Shown here: positions 21,524-29,729 of the stretch, piece by piece | Layout: each line of letters opens with the position of its first letter | How positions within the stretch are numbered: the stretch's first letter is position 1 | Assembly: GCF_024029915.1 (NCBI RefSeq) | Contig: NZ_CP097478.1 | Span: 806,001 to 870,000, forward strand | Source of the DNA: Fructilactobacillus ixorae | GTDB taxonomy: Bacteria > Bacillota > Bacilli > Lactobacillales > Lactobacillaceae | Reading direction: 5' to 3' | DNA length: 64,000 nt | Notes under the pieces: generated by a model | What the model saw: the letters and a program-made list of their open reading frames with translations, nothing else | Databases searched by the model: none | Told to the model about the DNA's origin: nothing | Program-made: the position numbers and the translations under genes

Positions 21524-21920
21524 ACTTAATTAATTTCCATTCGCCTAGTCCGGCCGTTAACAGCCGTTCAAAGTACTGGAGTAACTCGTTGGCAACTTGC
21601 GGATCCCGGAACCCCAGTTGGTTTAAGCCCTGACCCGTAGTCTCTGGCTCGGTTAAATCCGTCACTTCATTGTCGTTTTCAATCGTAGCTTGTGAAAAGC
21701 CAAGGACCCAATCCTCACCGACTAGTTGGGCGCCCACCAAAAATAAATTAAACTCCGGTTGCAACAAAACTGGTAATACGTAGACCCCCGGTTGAATCTC
21801 AGTTAGTGGTTCGTCCTTAAACTTAAACGCCGTTTGATTAGCAGCCGTAATCGGCCCTGCTAATTTAAACACCATTTTATCAAACTCTGGCGTGCCCGGC
21901 GTAATGTCTTGCTCTGCCAT
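21522..21920 (-). CDS. Hypothetical protein, 132 residues
   Basis: I do not recognise this protein. It is acidic and soluble (theoretical charge strongly negative by eye), has no signal peptide or membrane segment, and has a beta-rich middle (GVYVLPVLLQPEFNLFLVGAQ). A helical end follows (ANELLQYFERLLTAG). It has a good ribosome site, sits 14 bp after frr and ends in a hairpin, so it is very likely expressed with pyrH-frr. Lactobacillus genomes carry small uncharacterised genes in this position, but no function can be given. Confidence 0.75.
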   Translation of the reverse strand: MAEQDITPGTPEFDKMVFKLAGPITAANQTAFKFKDEPLTEIQPGVYVLPVLLQPEFNLFLVGAQLVGEDWVLGFSQATIENDNEVTDLTEPETTGQGLNQLGFRDPQVANELLQYFERLLTAGLGEWKLIK

Positions 21921-21934
21921 TATAATCCCGCTCC

Positions 21935-22495
21935 TTAGTCGTTTAAAATCGAAGCTTGTTTGTCTTTTACAATCTGGTCAATCCCCTTAATCGCCGCATC
22001 AGTTAATTTTTGAATTTGATCTTCAACTTGGTGAGCCTCATCATCATTAATTTCATCTGCCTTATTGGCTTGTTTAATGGCATCCATGCTTTCCCGGCGC
22101 ACGTTCCGAACTGCCACCTTACTCTGTTCTCCCGTTGCCTTGGCTTTTTTGGCAATTTCTTGGCGCCGCTCTTCTGTTAGTTGCGGAATCTGAATCCGGA
22201 TGTTATCCCCATCGTTCATTGGATTTAAGCCCAAATCAGCTTCTAAAATTCCCTTTTCAATGTTTTCAAGGGCGGTTTTATCGTAGGGGGTGACCATAAT
22301 CATCCGGGGTTCCGGAACAGAAACAGACGCCACCTGAACCAAGGGTGTCTGGGCGCCGTAGTAGTCCACCACGACCGGTTTCAAAATACTAGCGTTGGCG
22401 CGCCCAGCTCGCATTTGCCCGAGCTCACTTTCTAACACTGATTGCGCCTTGTCCATTTTACGTTTTGTTTCTTGCGTCAGTTCTTTAGTATTCAT
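21935..22495 (-). CDS. frr: Ribosome recycling factor
   Basis: RRF splits post-termination ribosomes with EF-G. The 186-residue protein shows the full family pattern: LGQMRAGRANASIL (about 26-39), the beta domain YYGAQTPLVQVASVSVPEPR, and the C-terminal helix ELTEERRQEIAKKAK...RNVRRE. It is 5 bp downstream of pyrH, as in most bacteria. Confidence 0.98.
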   Translation of the reverse strand: MNTKELTQETKRKMDKAQSVLESELGQMRAGRANASILKPVVVDYYGAQTPLVQVASVSVPEPRMIMVTPYDKTALENIEKGILEADLGLNPMNDGDNIRIQIPQLTEERRQEIAKKAKATGEQSKVAVRNVRRESMDAIKQANKADEINDDEAHQVEDQIQKLTDAAIKGIDQIVKDKQASILND

Positions 22496-22500
22496 CGTGT

Positions 22501-23223
22501 TTATTTTCCTTCCACAATTGTTCCAATGTTTTGGCCTTCAACGACTCGTTTAATGTTCCCTGGTTCGTTTAAATTGAACACTACCAACGGGATGTTATTG
22601 TCCATCGAAAGTGAACTGGCCGTTGAATCCATCACCTGCAGGCCCTTGCTCAAAATTTCCATTTGCGTTAACTTCGCAAACTTTTCGGCACTCGGAGTGG
22701 TGTTGGGGTCAGCTGAATAAATCCCGTCTACCCCATTCTTAGCCATTAAAATGGCATCGGCATCAATTTCCGCCGCTCGTAACACCGCCGTCGTATCGGT
22801 CGAAAAGTACGGATTCCCGGTTCCTCCAGAGAAAATTACGACCCGCCCCTTTTCCAAATGACGGACTGCTTTTCGGCGAATGTATGGTTCGGCAATTTGG
22901 CGCATTTCAATCGACGTTTGCAACCGGGTTGGCACCCCAGCTGATTCCAGGTTATCCTGCAAAGCAAGGCCGTTCATGATGGTGGACAACATACCGATGT
23001 AATCCGCTTGGGCACGTTCCATCCCCATTTCGGCGCCGGCTTCGCCACGCCACATGTTCCCGCCACCAACAACAATTGCAATTTGAATGCCTTGGTTGTA
23101 GACATCACGAATTTCTTCGGCAATTTTTTTGATTACGGGTGGATTAATTCCAAAACCTTTCGAACCAGCTAACGCCTCTCCGCTTAGTTTTAAAACAATC
23201 CGTTTATATTTCACATCAGCCAT
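22501..23223 (-). CDS. pyrH: UMP kinase
   Basis: PyrH phosphorylates UMP to UDP and is an amino-acid-kinase-fold enzyme. Motifs are [10 protein letters not shown] at the N-terminus, [10 protein letters not shown], the [12 protein letters not shown] segment and [11 protein letters not shown]. The frame is open to 23244, but GGGGG lies upstream of the ATG at 23223. The start [16 protein letters not shown] (240 residues) therefore fits the family. It is separated from tsf by a terminator and co-transcribed with frr. Confidence 0.97.
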   Translation of the reverse strand: MADVKYKRIVLKLSGEALAGSKGFGINPPVIKKIAEEIRDVYNQGIQIAIVVGGGNMWRGEAGAEMGMERAQADYIGMLSTIMNGLALQDNLESAGVPTRLQTSIEMRQIAEPYIRRKAVRHLEKGRVVIFSGGTGNPYFSTDTTAVLRAAEIDADAILMAKNGVDGIYSADPNTTPSAEKFAKLTQMEILSKGLQVMDSTASSLSMDNNIPLVVFNLNEPGNIKRVVEGQNIGTIVEGK

Positions 23224-23310
23224 TAAATTTCCCCCTGAAAGCATTAATTGTTACGTTAATTTTAGCATAAATGACCCGCTAACAACAGGCTCATTCAGCG
23301 CAGAAAAAAA

Positions 23311-23332
23311 GACCAGCAACGAATTGCTAGTC
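23311..23332 (-). terminator. Terminator after tsf
   Basis: On the minus strand GACTAGCAA-TTCG-TTGCTGGTC is a 9-bp stem with a stable TTCG tetraloop, followed by seven T. It ends the rpsB-tsf unit. Confidence 0.9.
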
Positions 23333-23344
23333 CTTTCTAATCAA

Positions 23345-24199
23345 TTATTCAGTTGCGCCTTCACTAACTTCTTCGATTCCTTCACCAACTTGGTAACGAA
23401 CGAAAGCAGCTAACTTACCATCGTTGGCTTCCACGTATTGAGCCACCGTTTGGTCTTGATCCTTCACGAATGGTTGGTCGGCTAAACAAATGCCAGCCAA
23501 GAACTTGTGCAAGCGACCGGCAACCATCTTTTCGACAATGCTTTCAGGCTTACCTTCATTAAGGGCTTCCTTCTTCAACACTTCCTGTTCGTGATCCAAC
23601 CGGTCAGCCGAAATGTCAGCTTGAGTTAAGAACTCAGGGTTTTCAGCCGCCACGTGCATGGAAACGTCCTTTGCTACCGTTTCGTTTGCACCGTCAATCT
23701 TTACGAGCACGCCAATTTCTCCACCGTTGTGTAGGTACTTCCCAAAGGTTTGGTCAGCCGTTTTCGTCATGGTAGCAAAGCGCCGGAGGGTAATCTTTTC
23801 CCCCGTAATTTGGCTCGTGTGAATGATGGCATCTTCAACCGTGTCATTTCCTAATGATAACTTTAAAGCTGCGGCAACATCAGCTGGTTGTTCTAAAGCA
23901 ATTACACTTGCAACGGCATCCACGAGGTTTTTGAAGTCGTCGTTAGCAGCCACAAAGTCAGTTTCCGAGTTGATTTCAACGATCGCAGCCTGGTCCCCAT
24001 CAATGGCAACTTGCGTTAATCCATTTGCAGCCGTGTTGCCACTCTTCTTCTGGGCTTTGGCAACTCCTTTTTCCCGTAAAATTTCAATTGCCTTTTGTTC
24101 GTCACCGTCGGCTTCAACAAGCGCCTTCTTTGCATCCATCATTCCGGCACTGGTCTTGTCACGTAAATCTTTGACTTGCTTAGCAGTAATATCAGCCAT
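23345..24199 (-). CDS. tsf: Elongation factor Ts
   Basis: EF-Ts recycles EF-Tu by nucleotide exchange. The 284-residue protein starts with the conserved VKDLRDKTSAGMMDAKKAL and continues with IEILREKGVAKA and the EINSETDFVAAND motif. The C-terminal domain carries the family's KFLAGICLADQPFV segment. It lies 86 bp after rpsB with a strong hairpin in the gap. Confidence 0.98.
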   Translation of the reverse strand: MADITAKQVKDLRDKTSAGMMDAKKALVEADGDEQKAIEILREKGVAKAQKKSGNTAANGLTQVAIDGDQAAIVEINSETDFVAANDDFKNLVDAVASVIALEQPADVAAALKLSLGNDTVEDAIIHTSQITGEKITLRRFATMTKTADQTFGKYLHNGGEIGVLVKIDGANETVAKDVSMHVAAENPEFLTQADISADRLDHEQEVLKKEALNEGKPESIVEKMVAGRLHKFLAGICLADQPFVKDQDQTVAQYVEANDGKLAAFVRYQVGEGIEEVSEGATE

Positions 24200-24234
24200 A
24201 ATCCGATTCTCCTTCTTATTTAGTGGTTAAAAAA

Positions 24235-24274
24235 GCTGACCCTTCTAGGCCGAAGTGGTCTAAGCAGAGTCAGC
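24235..24274 (-). terminator. Hairpin between rpsB and tsf
   Basis: On the minus strand GCTGACTC and GGGTCAGC form an outer stem enclosing a second imperfect stem, followed by TTTTTT. It lies 37 bp upstream of tsf and probably makes the rpsB-tsf transcript only partly continue. Confidence 0.75.
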
Positions 24275-24285
24275 CAGGTAATTAA

Positions 24286-25035
24286 CTATTCTTCGTTGTC
24301 AGCAGCTGGTTCGTCACTTTGGTCTTCAAAGGCGGCTTCGCTAACGTCATCTTCACCTTGACGACCTTCAATGATGGCATCAGCCATCGTTGAAGTAATC
24401 AAACGGATTGCCCGAATGGCGTCATCATTAGAAGGAATTACGTAGTCGATTCCATCTGGATCAGTATTCGTATCAACCATCGCAATTACTGGAATGTTTA
24501 ACTTCTGAGCTTCTTTCAAAGCAATTTGTTCTTTGTGAGGATCAACAATGAACATTACATCTGGAACTTTCGGCATGTCTTCGATTCCGCCCAAGAAACG
24601 TTCCAACTTTTCAGTTTGCTTAACTAATAATGAAGCTTCCTTCTTTGGTAACCGTTCGAACGTGCCATCGGTAGCCATCTTCTTCAGATCCTTCAAGTAC
24701 TTGATCCGTTTTTGGATGGTGTTCCAGTTGGTTAGGGTTCCCCCTAACCAACGGTGGTTAACGTAGAAAGCCCCAGACCGTTTTGCTTCTTCTTCAACGG
24801 AATCTTGGGCTTGTTTCTTAGTTCCCACGAAGAGAACGACGGCGTCGTCAGCAGCCGAATCCTTCATGAAGTTGTAAGCAACTCCTAACAGTTTCACCGT
24901 CTTTTGCAAGTCGATGATGTAAATTCCGTTGCGTTCCGTAAAGATGTACTTTGCCATCTTCGGATCCCAACGACGAGTTTGGTGTCCAAAGTGAACCCCA
25001 GCTTCTAATAATTGTTTCATTGTTACTACAGCCAT
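24286..25035 (-). CDS. rpsB: Small ribosomal subunit protein uS2
   Basis: Ribosomal protein S2, 249 residues, with the typical start [20 protein letters not shown], the core [18 protein letters not shown] and the [11 protein letters not shown] motif. The C-terminus is an acidic extension ([20 protein letters not shown]) common in lactobacilli. GGAGG precedes the ATG. The promoter is at 25148-25176, leaving a leader of about 105 bases. Confidence 0.99.
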   Translation of the reverse strand: MAVVTMKQLLEAGVHFGHQTRRWDPKMAKYIFTERNGIYIIDLQKTVKLLGVAYNFMKDSAADDAVVLFVGTKKQAQDSVEEEAKRSGAFYVNHRWLGGTLTNWNTIQKRIKYLKDLKKMATDGTFERLPKKEASLLVKQTEKLERFLGGIEDMPKVPDVMFIVDPHKEQIALKEAQKLNIPVIAMVDTNTDPDGIDYVIPSNDDAIRAIRLITSTMADAIIEGRQGEDDVSEAAFEDQSDEPAADNEE

Positions 25036-25147
25036 AATCAGCCTCCATTAAAATAGTTTTTTCCTCCCCAAAATTAGGCCTGGGACTCAACGAGCACTAC
25101 CAGGTAAAACCTTTTGGGTGTGTATTAGTAATTTAATACCGAAATCT

Positions 25148-25176
25148 AGTATACAGGTTTCCCCGCTAAAAAGCAA
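25148..25176 (-). promoter_or_regulatory. SigA promoter of rpsB-tsf
   Basis: TTGCTT, a 17-bp spacer and TATACT on the minus strand, about 110 bp upstream of rpsB. The leader between promoter and gene could hold an S2-binding structure, but I recognise none. Confidence 0.75.
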
Positions 25177-25186
25177 CCACGGTTCT

Positions 25187-25468
25187 CTAGGCGTGCCACT
25201 GTTGCGGCGAAACTCCCTGGTTCTGTAAAAAGGCTTCCTTTTGTGCACGTGATTGGTGCTTAAAGGAATATTCCGCTTGCAAAGCGGTGTGGCGGTTCGG
25301 ATATTCGGCTGAGAATAATAAGGAAACGGGGCGATGAGCTTTAGTATACTTGGCCCCCTTTCCAGCTTGATGGGTAGCGAAGCGCCTGACGACGTCAGTG
25401 GTAAAGCCCCCATAAAATGAGCCATCATTGCACAACAGCACGTAAAAATAAAAGTGTTTAGTTTCCAT
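25187..25468 (-). CDS. GIY-YIG domain protein (UPF0213/YazA type)
   Basis: This 93-residue protein is a stand-alone GIY-YIG nuclease fold. The first motif is YVL (FYFYVLLCNDGSFYGG, about 7-22), the conserved Arg lies in VVRRF and the conserved Glu in ALQAEYSFK. Members of this small family are found beside the yabB-type methyltransferase gene in many Firmicutes. Here its start overlaps that gene's end by 11 bp. Biological role is unknown. Confidence 0.9.
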   Translation of the reverse strand: METKHFYFYVLLCNDGSFYGGFTTDVVRRFATHQAGKGAKYTKAHRPVSLLFSAEYPNRHTALQAEYSFKHQSRAQKEAFLQNQGVSPQQWHA

Positions 25469-26207
25469 ATAAAAGCTTCCTTACTGCCGGCGTATAGTGA
25501 TCCTGATCGTACACAATTAACGGCGGTTGGACCTTTAATCCAGCGGCCTGACCATCTTTGCTTGCCGCAATCAGAACCATGTTGGCAGCCCGGTTGTCGC
25601 GCGGATGGACAAACTGCAACCGCTTGGGCGCTAACCGCTGCTTTTGCAAGGTGGTCAAAATCTCTAAGAGCCGGTCAGGACGATGTACCATAAAGAGTTT
25701 ACCCCATGGTTTCAGTAATTCACTCGCCATCGTTACAACTTCGTCCAGGTTGGTTTTTAACTCGTGCCGGGCAATTGCAAGGTGCTCATTCGGATTTTTC
25801 CGACTAGTCGCTTGGACTGGGAAGTACGGTGGGTTGACGGTGACAGTATCAACCGTTTCTTTGCCAAAAAATCGCAAACTTTGGTTTAAATCCGCATGTT
25901 TGACGTGCACCTGGTTTTCCAATTGATTTAACTGGACACTGCGGCGCGCCATGTCACATAAGCGCGCCTGAATTTCAATTTCCGTAATTTGGCCCCGCGT
26001 TTTGGGACTCAAAAAGAGGCCAACCGCTCCGTTACCAGCACACAAATCAACAATCTGAGTTTTCGCACTTTGCTTAACCTGGGTAAAATTAGCAAGGAGC
26101 ACCGCATCGAGTGAAAAGGAAAAAACTTCATCGCTTTGAATGATTTGAATGTGGTTTTGATACAGCTGATCGATTCGTTCTCCCGGCAAGAGTTCGACGT
26201 GCTCCAT
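25458..26207 (-). CDS. tRNA1(Val) N6-adenine methyltransferase-like protein (YabB/TrmN6 family)
   Basis: A class I SAM-dependent methyltransferase with DLCAGNGAVGLFL (about 54-66) and the N6-adenine catalytic motif NPPYF (125-129). This matches the YfiC/TrmN6-YabB family that modifies tRNA1(Val) A37 in E. coli; activity in Firmicutes is inferred. The frame opens at 26228, but GGAGG lies six bases before the ATG at 26207, giving MEHVELLPGERID (249 residues). It is coupled with the overlapping GIY-YIG gene downstream. Confidence 0.9.
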   Translation of the reverse strand: MEHVELLPGERIDQLYQNHIQIIQSDEVFSFSLDAVLLANFTQVKQSAKTQIVDLCAGNGAVGLFLSPKTRGQITEIEIQARLCDMARRSVQLNQLENQVHVKHADLNQSLRFFGKETVDTVTVNPPYFPVQATSRKNPNEHLAIARHELKTNLDEVVTMASELLKPWGKLFMVHRPDRLLEILTTLQKQRLAPKRLQFVHPRDNRAANMVLIAASKDGQAAGLKVQPPLIVYDQDHYTPAVRKLLYGN

Positions 26208-26250
26208 AAACTTCCTCCTTCTTTGCAAAACTCGGTCCGCACATAAATGG

Positions 26251-26256
26251 TATACT
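26251..26256 (+). promoter_or_regulatory. Candidate -10 box for plsC
   Basis: TATACT about 43 bp upstream of the plsC start; no convincing -35 box is seen at the right distance. Confidence 0.4.
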
Positions 26257-26298
26257 ATTAGATGTTAATTTTACCTCTCAATAGAAAGGATGAGAAGA

Positions 26299-26934
26299 TT
26301 GTTTTATACAGTGGCCTTCTCCATCATTAAATGGATCATTCTGATTTTTAACGGTAAACCAGAGCTCAAGAATCAGCAACGCATTCCGACTGGCAACTAC
26401 GTCCTGATTGCCACCCACCGCACCTGGTTTGACATGCTCTACTTTGGTGCATTTCTGCTACCAAAGCATTTTTATTTCATCGCTAAAAAAGAGCTGTTCA
26501 AAAACCCAATTGTGGCTTGGGGACTGCGCAAGTGTAACGTTGAACCAGTCGATCGTACCAATCCCGGGATTTCCGTTATTAAAAACCCGGTCAAGGTCCT
26601 AAAAAAAACTGACCTGTCGGTGTTAATTTTCCCCTCCGGGACTAGACACTCGACCAAGTTAAAGGGAGGAGCCGCCCTCATTGCAAAGATGGCCCAGGTG
26701 CCCATGCTTCCCGTTGTGTACCAAGGACCGTTGACCCTGAAAGCAGTTTTTTTACGCCAGCGAGCCCACATTAACTTTGGTGAACCAATTTACGTTCCTA
26801 AATCAAATAAACTAACCGATGCCGATCAGGTAGCGGTGGAAGCACAAATGGCCGCAGCCTTTGCCACGCTTGATCGGGAGCTTAATCCCAATTACGTTTA
26901 CCACGACCACACGAAAAAAACCACTAAGTCATAG
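26299..26934 (+). CDS. plsC: 1-acyl-sn-glycerol-3-phosphate acyltransferase
   Basis: PlsC acylates lysophosphatidic acid to phosphatidic acid at the membrane, feeding CdsA. The catalytic motif HRTWFD (HX4D) is at about residues 40-45. The substrate-binding motif FPSGTRH follows at about 113, and an N-terminal hydrophobic helix anchors the protein. An ATG at 26290 is in frame, but the only ribosome site (AAAGGA, 26285-26290) overlaps it. The TTG at 26299 lies eight bases past that site and is the likelier start. Transcribed divergently from the yabB-type gene. Confidence 0.93.
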   Translation: MFYTVAFSIIKWIILIFNGKPELKNQQRIPTGNYVLIATHRTWFDMLYFGAFLLPKHFYFIAKKELFKNPIVAWGLRKCNVEPVDRTNPGISVIKNPVKVLKKTDLSVLIFPSGTRHSTKLKGGAALIAKMAQVPMLPVVYQGPLTLKAVFLRQRAHINFGEPIYVPKSNKLTDADQVAVEAQMAAAFATLDRELNPNYVYHDHTKKTTKS

Positions 26935-26944
26935 TGGTTTTTTT
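26914..26944. terminator. Bidirectional terminator between plsC and yneF
   Basis: A 13-bp perfect stem (AAAAAAACCACTA / TAGTGGTTTTTTT) with a 5-base loop has an A tract on one side and a T tract on the other. It overlaps the plsC stop and serves both convergent genes. Confidence 0.92.
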
Positions 26945-26950
26945 ATTAGC

Positions 26951-27169
26951 TTATTTAGCATTGCGTTTCATTGCAATCATCATTTGGTTCAGTTTCTTCT
27001 TGGAAGGTTTCTGTCCCATTTGCAACATCATAGCCTTTAGCTGTTCCTCGTTAATTGGCGGGTTATCCTTCAGATACTTTTCCATGTACTTCCGAGCTAA
27101 GAAGAACCCTGCTACTGCTCCAGCGACGAGGGCTAAAATAATTAATAAAATCCAAATCCAGGCTGCCAT
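26951..27169 (-). CDS. yneF: UPF0154 membrane protein YneF
   Basis: A small protein of 72 residues with one N-terminal membrane segment ([20 protein letters not shown]). A short basic C-terminus ([24 protein letters not shown]) is the family signature of UPF0154. The frame also allows TTG at 27175, but the AAAGGAGA ribosome site is better spaced for the ATG at 27169. The yneF, ynzC and lexA genes are also neighbours in B. subtilis. Function unknown. Confidence 0.9.
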   Translation of the reverse strand: MAAWIWILLIILALVAGAVAGFFLARKYMEKYLKDNPPINEEQLKAMMLQMGQKPSKKKLNQMMIAMKRNAK

Positions 27170-27195
27170 TGTCAACGCTCTCCTTTCTGTCCTAA

Positions 27196-27447
27196 TTAGT
27201 CATCCCGTAAATTCTTTTTCCGTTGCACTTCTTTAACCGGTTCGGGAGTTACTTCATTACCATCCTTATCATACAACTGCGTCATTTCTAACTGCGTTTT
27301 AAAGTTGGCTTTGAACCGTTTTAAGTACTCTTTACGTAACTTTTCTTGTTCTGCTTTTTCCTCATCAGTTAAACCTTCGGCCTGCGCCTTATGGGCTAAC
27401 TCATTAATGCGGGGAATTAGCTGTTTTAACTTTTCGTCATCTGCCAC
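27196..27447 (-). CDS. ynzC: DUF896 family protein YnzC
   Basis: A short, highly charged helical protein of the DUF896/UPF0291 family ([21 protein letters not shown], then [13 protein letters not shown]). The frame extends to 27486, but AGGAG lies eight bases before the GTG at 27447, which gives the family's normal N-terminus (83 residues). In B. subtilis ynzC lies in the LexA-controlled yneA operon. Here it is divergent from lexA across a shared control region, so SOS control is possible. Confidence 0.9.
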   Translation of the reverse strand: MADDEKLKQLIPRINELAHKAQAEGLTDEEKAEQEKLRKEYLKRFKANFKTQLEMTQLYDKDGNEVTPEPVKEVQRKKNLRDD

Positions 27448-27476
27448 GTTTCCCACTCCTTTTTCTGATTTCTTCC

Positions 27477-27505
27477 ATAATAGCATGAAACTGCTGATAA
27501 TTAAA
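27477..27505 (-). promoter_or_regulatory. Promoter of ynzC-yneF
   Basis: TTTAAT, a 17-bp spacer and TATTAT on the minus strand. The SOS box begins 12 bp upstream of its -35 box. Confidence 0.55.
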
Positions 27506-27516
27506 TAGCAAGCGGG

Positions 27517-27530
27517 CGAACTAACGTTTG
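27517..27530. promoter_or_regulatory. SOS box (LexA operator)
   Basis: CGAACTAACGTTTG matches the Gram-positive LexA consensus CGAACRNRYGTTYG at 13 of 14 positions. It overlaps the lexA -35 box (TTGCAA, 27528-27533; -10 TACGCT at 27550-27555), as expected for autoregulation. Confidence 0.9.
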
Positions 27531-27591
27531 CAAACTTCCCGTTTTATGGTACGCTAACAGCATTGATAGTAAACGAATCTGAGGTGTTCAC

Positions 27592-28227
27592 ATGTCTTCT
27601 CAAGTCAATACAAAGCAGCAAGAAATTCTCCAATTCATCTACGAAAATGTCCTCGATCACGGATATCCCCCCACCGTCCGAGAAATTGGCAAGCACGTAG
27701 GTCTCTCTTCGACGTCCACGGTGCACGGGCATCTTGCTCGGTTAGAAAAGAAGGGGTACATTGCTAAAAACCCGACGAAACCACGGGCACTAGAAATTAC
27801 CGAGGATGGCATTCGGTCGCTTGGTGTGCAACCCAATACGACGGAAAATGAAATGCCCCTCTTAGGAACGGTGGCCGCTGGAGAACCGATTTTAGCCGTG
27901 CAAGAGGCCACTGACTACTTCCCGATTCCTAACGAATTACGCTATCAACGGGCGGATCTGTTCATGTTAACCATTAGTGGCGAAAGTATGATTAACATCG
28001 GCATTTTAGATGGAGATCAGGTGATTGTCAAACGGCAACCAACCGCGGAAAACGGAGAAATTGTGATTGCCATGAATGATGATGGCGAGGCCACTTGCAA
28101 GCGTTTCTACAAGGAAAGTGATCACTTTCGGCTCCAGCCCGAAAATGACGACATGGCCCCGATCATCCTCACGAACTGTGTGGTGCTGGGTAAGGTCGTC
28201 GGCCTGTACCGGAGTGAAATTGAATAG
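27592..28227 (+). CDS. lexA: SOS response repressor LexA
   Basis: LexA represses DNA-damage genes and cuts itself when RecA filaments form. The 211-residue protein has an N-terminal winged helix ([21 protein letters not shown], about 26-46). The cleavage site is Ala96-Gly97 (GTVAAGEP) and the catalytic dyad is Ser132 (SGESM) and Lys170 (ATCKRF), 38 residues apart. It is intact. The gene has an SOS box in its promoter and is divergent from ynzC. Its original terminator is split by an insertion-sequence remnant immediately downstream. Confidence 0.98.
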   Translation: MSSQVNTKQQEILQFIYENVLDHGYPPTVREIGKHVGLSSTSTVHGHLARLEKKGYIAKNPTKPRALEITEDGIRSLGVQPNTTENEMPLLGTVAAGEPILAVQEATDYFPIPNELRYQRADLFMLTISGESMINIGILDGDQVIVKRQPTAENGEIVIAMNDDGEATCKRFYKESDHFRLQPENDDMAPIILTNCVVLGKVVGLYRSEIE

Positions 28228-28258
28228 AAGCGTTGCCACTAAAAAAGAACCAATCTAA

Positions 28259-28562
28259 TATACTACCCCATAAAAGTTAGACAAGAAGCTAATTTTTATG
28301 GGGTATTTTTTATGGTTAAACACCGCCCGAAAGCAAAAGTTGCAGCAGTTGAATTTTATTTGAATCATCTGAGGTCCGTTAGGCTTGAAAGTTAGGCAGA
28401 CCTAGCGAACTTATTCAAAGCATTTAAATTAAACGTGATAAACGACTAGCACCCTCATGAGAAGAATTTCAGGTAACAAAAAAGGATTTCCTCCGATTGA
28501 AGATCGAAATAAATCCTTAAAAAATGAATCCCGAGCAAGTCTAATTTTTATAGGGCCGTACA
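28259..28562 (+). mobile_element. IS3-family remnant with both ends (304 bp)
   Basis: The ends TACTACCCCATAAAAGTTAG... and, inverted, TACGGCCCTATAAAAATTAG... agree at about 17 of 22 positions. They also agree with the end of the IS at 62630 (TGTACTGCCCTATAAAAG). The left part encodes the start of an OrfA-like protein (MVKHRPKAKVAAVEFYLNH, then stop). The right part (about 28448-28545) reads RRISGNKKGFPPIEDRNKSL, the C-terminal end of OrfB of the same IS type. The middle, about 1 kb, is deleted. The outermost TG is mutated to TA at the left. Confidence 0.85.
28264..28305 (+). terminator. Strong hairpin supplied by the IS left end
   Basis: A 17-bp stem (TACCCCATAAAAGTTAG / CTAATTTTTATGGGGTA, one G-T pair) with an 8-base loop is followed by six T. 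It is part of the IS end but now lies 37 bp after the lexA stop and probably ends lexA transcripts. Confidence 0.75.
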
Positions 28563-28583
28563 AAATGGATTGGGTCTTTTTAA

Positions 28584-29084
28584 TTACGAATTTTCGTGGG
28601 CAATTTTAGCGGATGCCGCTCCAGCGACGGCGCCCACAATGTCATCAATGAACGTCGTCACACGGGACTGTTCCTGGTCTAATTCCTTCACAATCCCCTG
28701 CTTATTGGTATCTAAGCCACAGTAGTTCGTAATTCCAATCGTCCCGTAGATGTTTGCAATTCCTAATGCCAGCGTTTCATCGACCCCAAACACGCCTAAA
28801 TCATGTTCCACAATGCTCTGGAGCGGTTCTGATAGTTGGTGAGCGGTTGCCAAGCGGTCAATTTCCATTCCCACCAACGCATTATTCAACACTTCCCGCT
28901 TGTGGAGGACGTCAATCACAATTTTATCCACGTACTCCATGCTGGGAATGCTAATAAATTGTTTTTGTAAATTATAGGTCACCTTAGAAATATCGCGAAC
29001 GGTGACCCCATTTTGATTTAGAAACTCAATCACCTTGTCATAGGCCTGGGTATCTGGATATTTGTAATCTCGTTTATCGACCAT
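28584..29084 (-). CDS. Phosphatidylglycerophosphatase A-like protein (YutG family)
   Basis: A 166-residue protein of the PgpA fold; YutG-type members are widespread in Firmicutes. It has the family segments EHDLGVFGVDETLALGIANI and DTNKQGIVKELD and the acidic DDIVGAVAGAA motif near the end. The catalytic role as lipid phosphatase is inferred from the family. It has a helical N-terminal region. The frame is open to 29099, but AGGAGA is six bases before the ATG at 29084. It overlaps the upstream gene by 11 bp. Confidence 0.85.
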   Translation of the reverse strand: MVDKRDYKYPDTQAYDKVIEFLNQNGVTVRDISKVTYNLQKQFISIPSMEYVDKIVIDVLHKREVLNNALVGMEIDRLATAHQLSEPLQSIVEHDLGVFGVDETLALGIANIYGTIGITNYCGLDTNKQGIVKELDQEQSRVTTFIDDIVGAVAGAASAKIAHENS

Positions 29085-29721
29085 CGTCACTCTCCTCATC
29101 AGTTGGCATCAACGTTACATCATACTTGTTAGGGTAATTTTGATCCGTCACAATCACACTAATCGGTTTTTGATCCTGAAGATGTTGTTCAATCACTTCA
29201 CCCACATACGCGGCCCCGTTAAAGTCCTCTTTGAAGTCATCAAAGGTTGAAAAGTAATTAATTTCCACCACCGTGTCACAGTCACTTCCAGAGGTCGTTA
29301 ATTGTTCAACGTGGAGCATCCGATTGGTTTTTAACCGGTCTAAGAGCGGTAACGCAAATTCTTGGTAGAACTTTTCCACCCGGGTTAATTCCGTTTCCAC
29401 GTCATTTGCTTCAGCACTGATGGCCGCTAGTTGCTGGGCTTCACTCGGATTCAAGGTTTGGACGTTTGCTAACAGGAACGTTTGGTCATGCTCATCCAAA
29501 GCCGTGGCAATTTCTGCCGTAAACTGATCGTCATCCCCTTGATTTAAGGCATTCGCCAGTTGCTCCGTCGTTGCGACATCGTAATCATTGTAAAGCTGTT
29601 TCAAATTCCCCATTTGCTTTAAATAAGCTGTTTGTTCTTCTTTTAGTTCGGCTTGGACCTTGGTTAACCGACTCTTCAAATTTTGGTAATAGTTAAATTC
29701 TGTAATGTCCACGTTTACCAT
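29074..29721 (-). CDS. Hypothetical coiled-coil protein
   Basis: I do not recognise this 215-residue acidic protein. Residues 10-45 and 95-125 are predicted by eye to form coiled coils (KSRLTKVQAELKEEQTAYL; EANDVETELTRVEKF). A mixed alpha/beta C-terminal part ends in an acidic tail. There is no signal peptide. It is 8 bp after the CPBP protease gene and overlaps the PgpA-like gene, so all are probably one transcript. The start may be ATG 29721 or the GTG at 29712, which is better spaced from AAAGGA. Confidence 0.75.
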   Translation of the reverse strand: MVNVDITEFNYYQNLKSRLTKVQAELKEEQTAYLKQMGNLKQLYNDYDVATTEQLANALNQGDDDQFTAEIATALDEHDQTFLLANVQTLNPSEAQQLAAISAEANDVETELTRVEKFYQEFALPLLDRLKTNRMLHVEQLTTSGSDCDTVVEINYFSTFDDFKEDFNGAAYVGEVIEQHLQDQKPISVIVTDQNYPNKYDVTLMPTDEESDDGR

Positions 29722-29729
29722 CCTTTCCT

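Larger units (their letters stand above)
28242..28581. repeat. Split terminator arms flanking the IS remnant
   Basis: AAAAAGAACCAATC (28242-28255) and GATTGGGTCTTTTT (28568-28581) are inverted repeats with one mismatch, lying just outside the IS remnant on each side. Joined, they would form a normal bidirectional terminator between convergent lexA and the PgpA-like gene. The element therefore landed in the hairpin loop. Confidence 0.75.
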
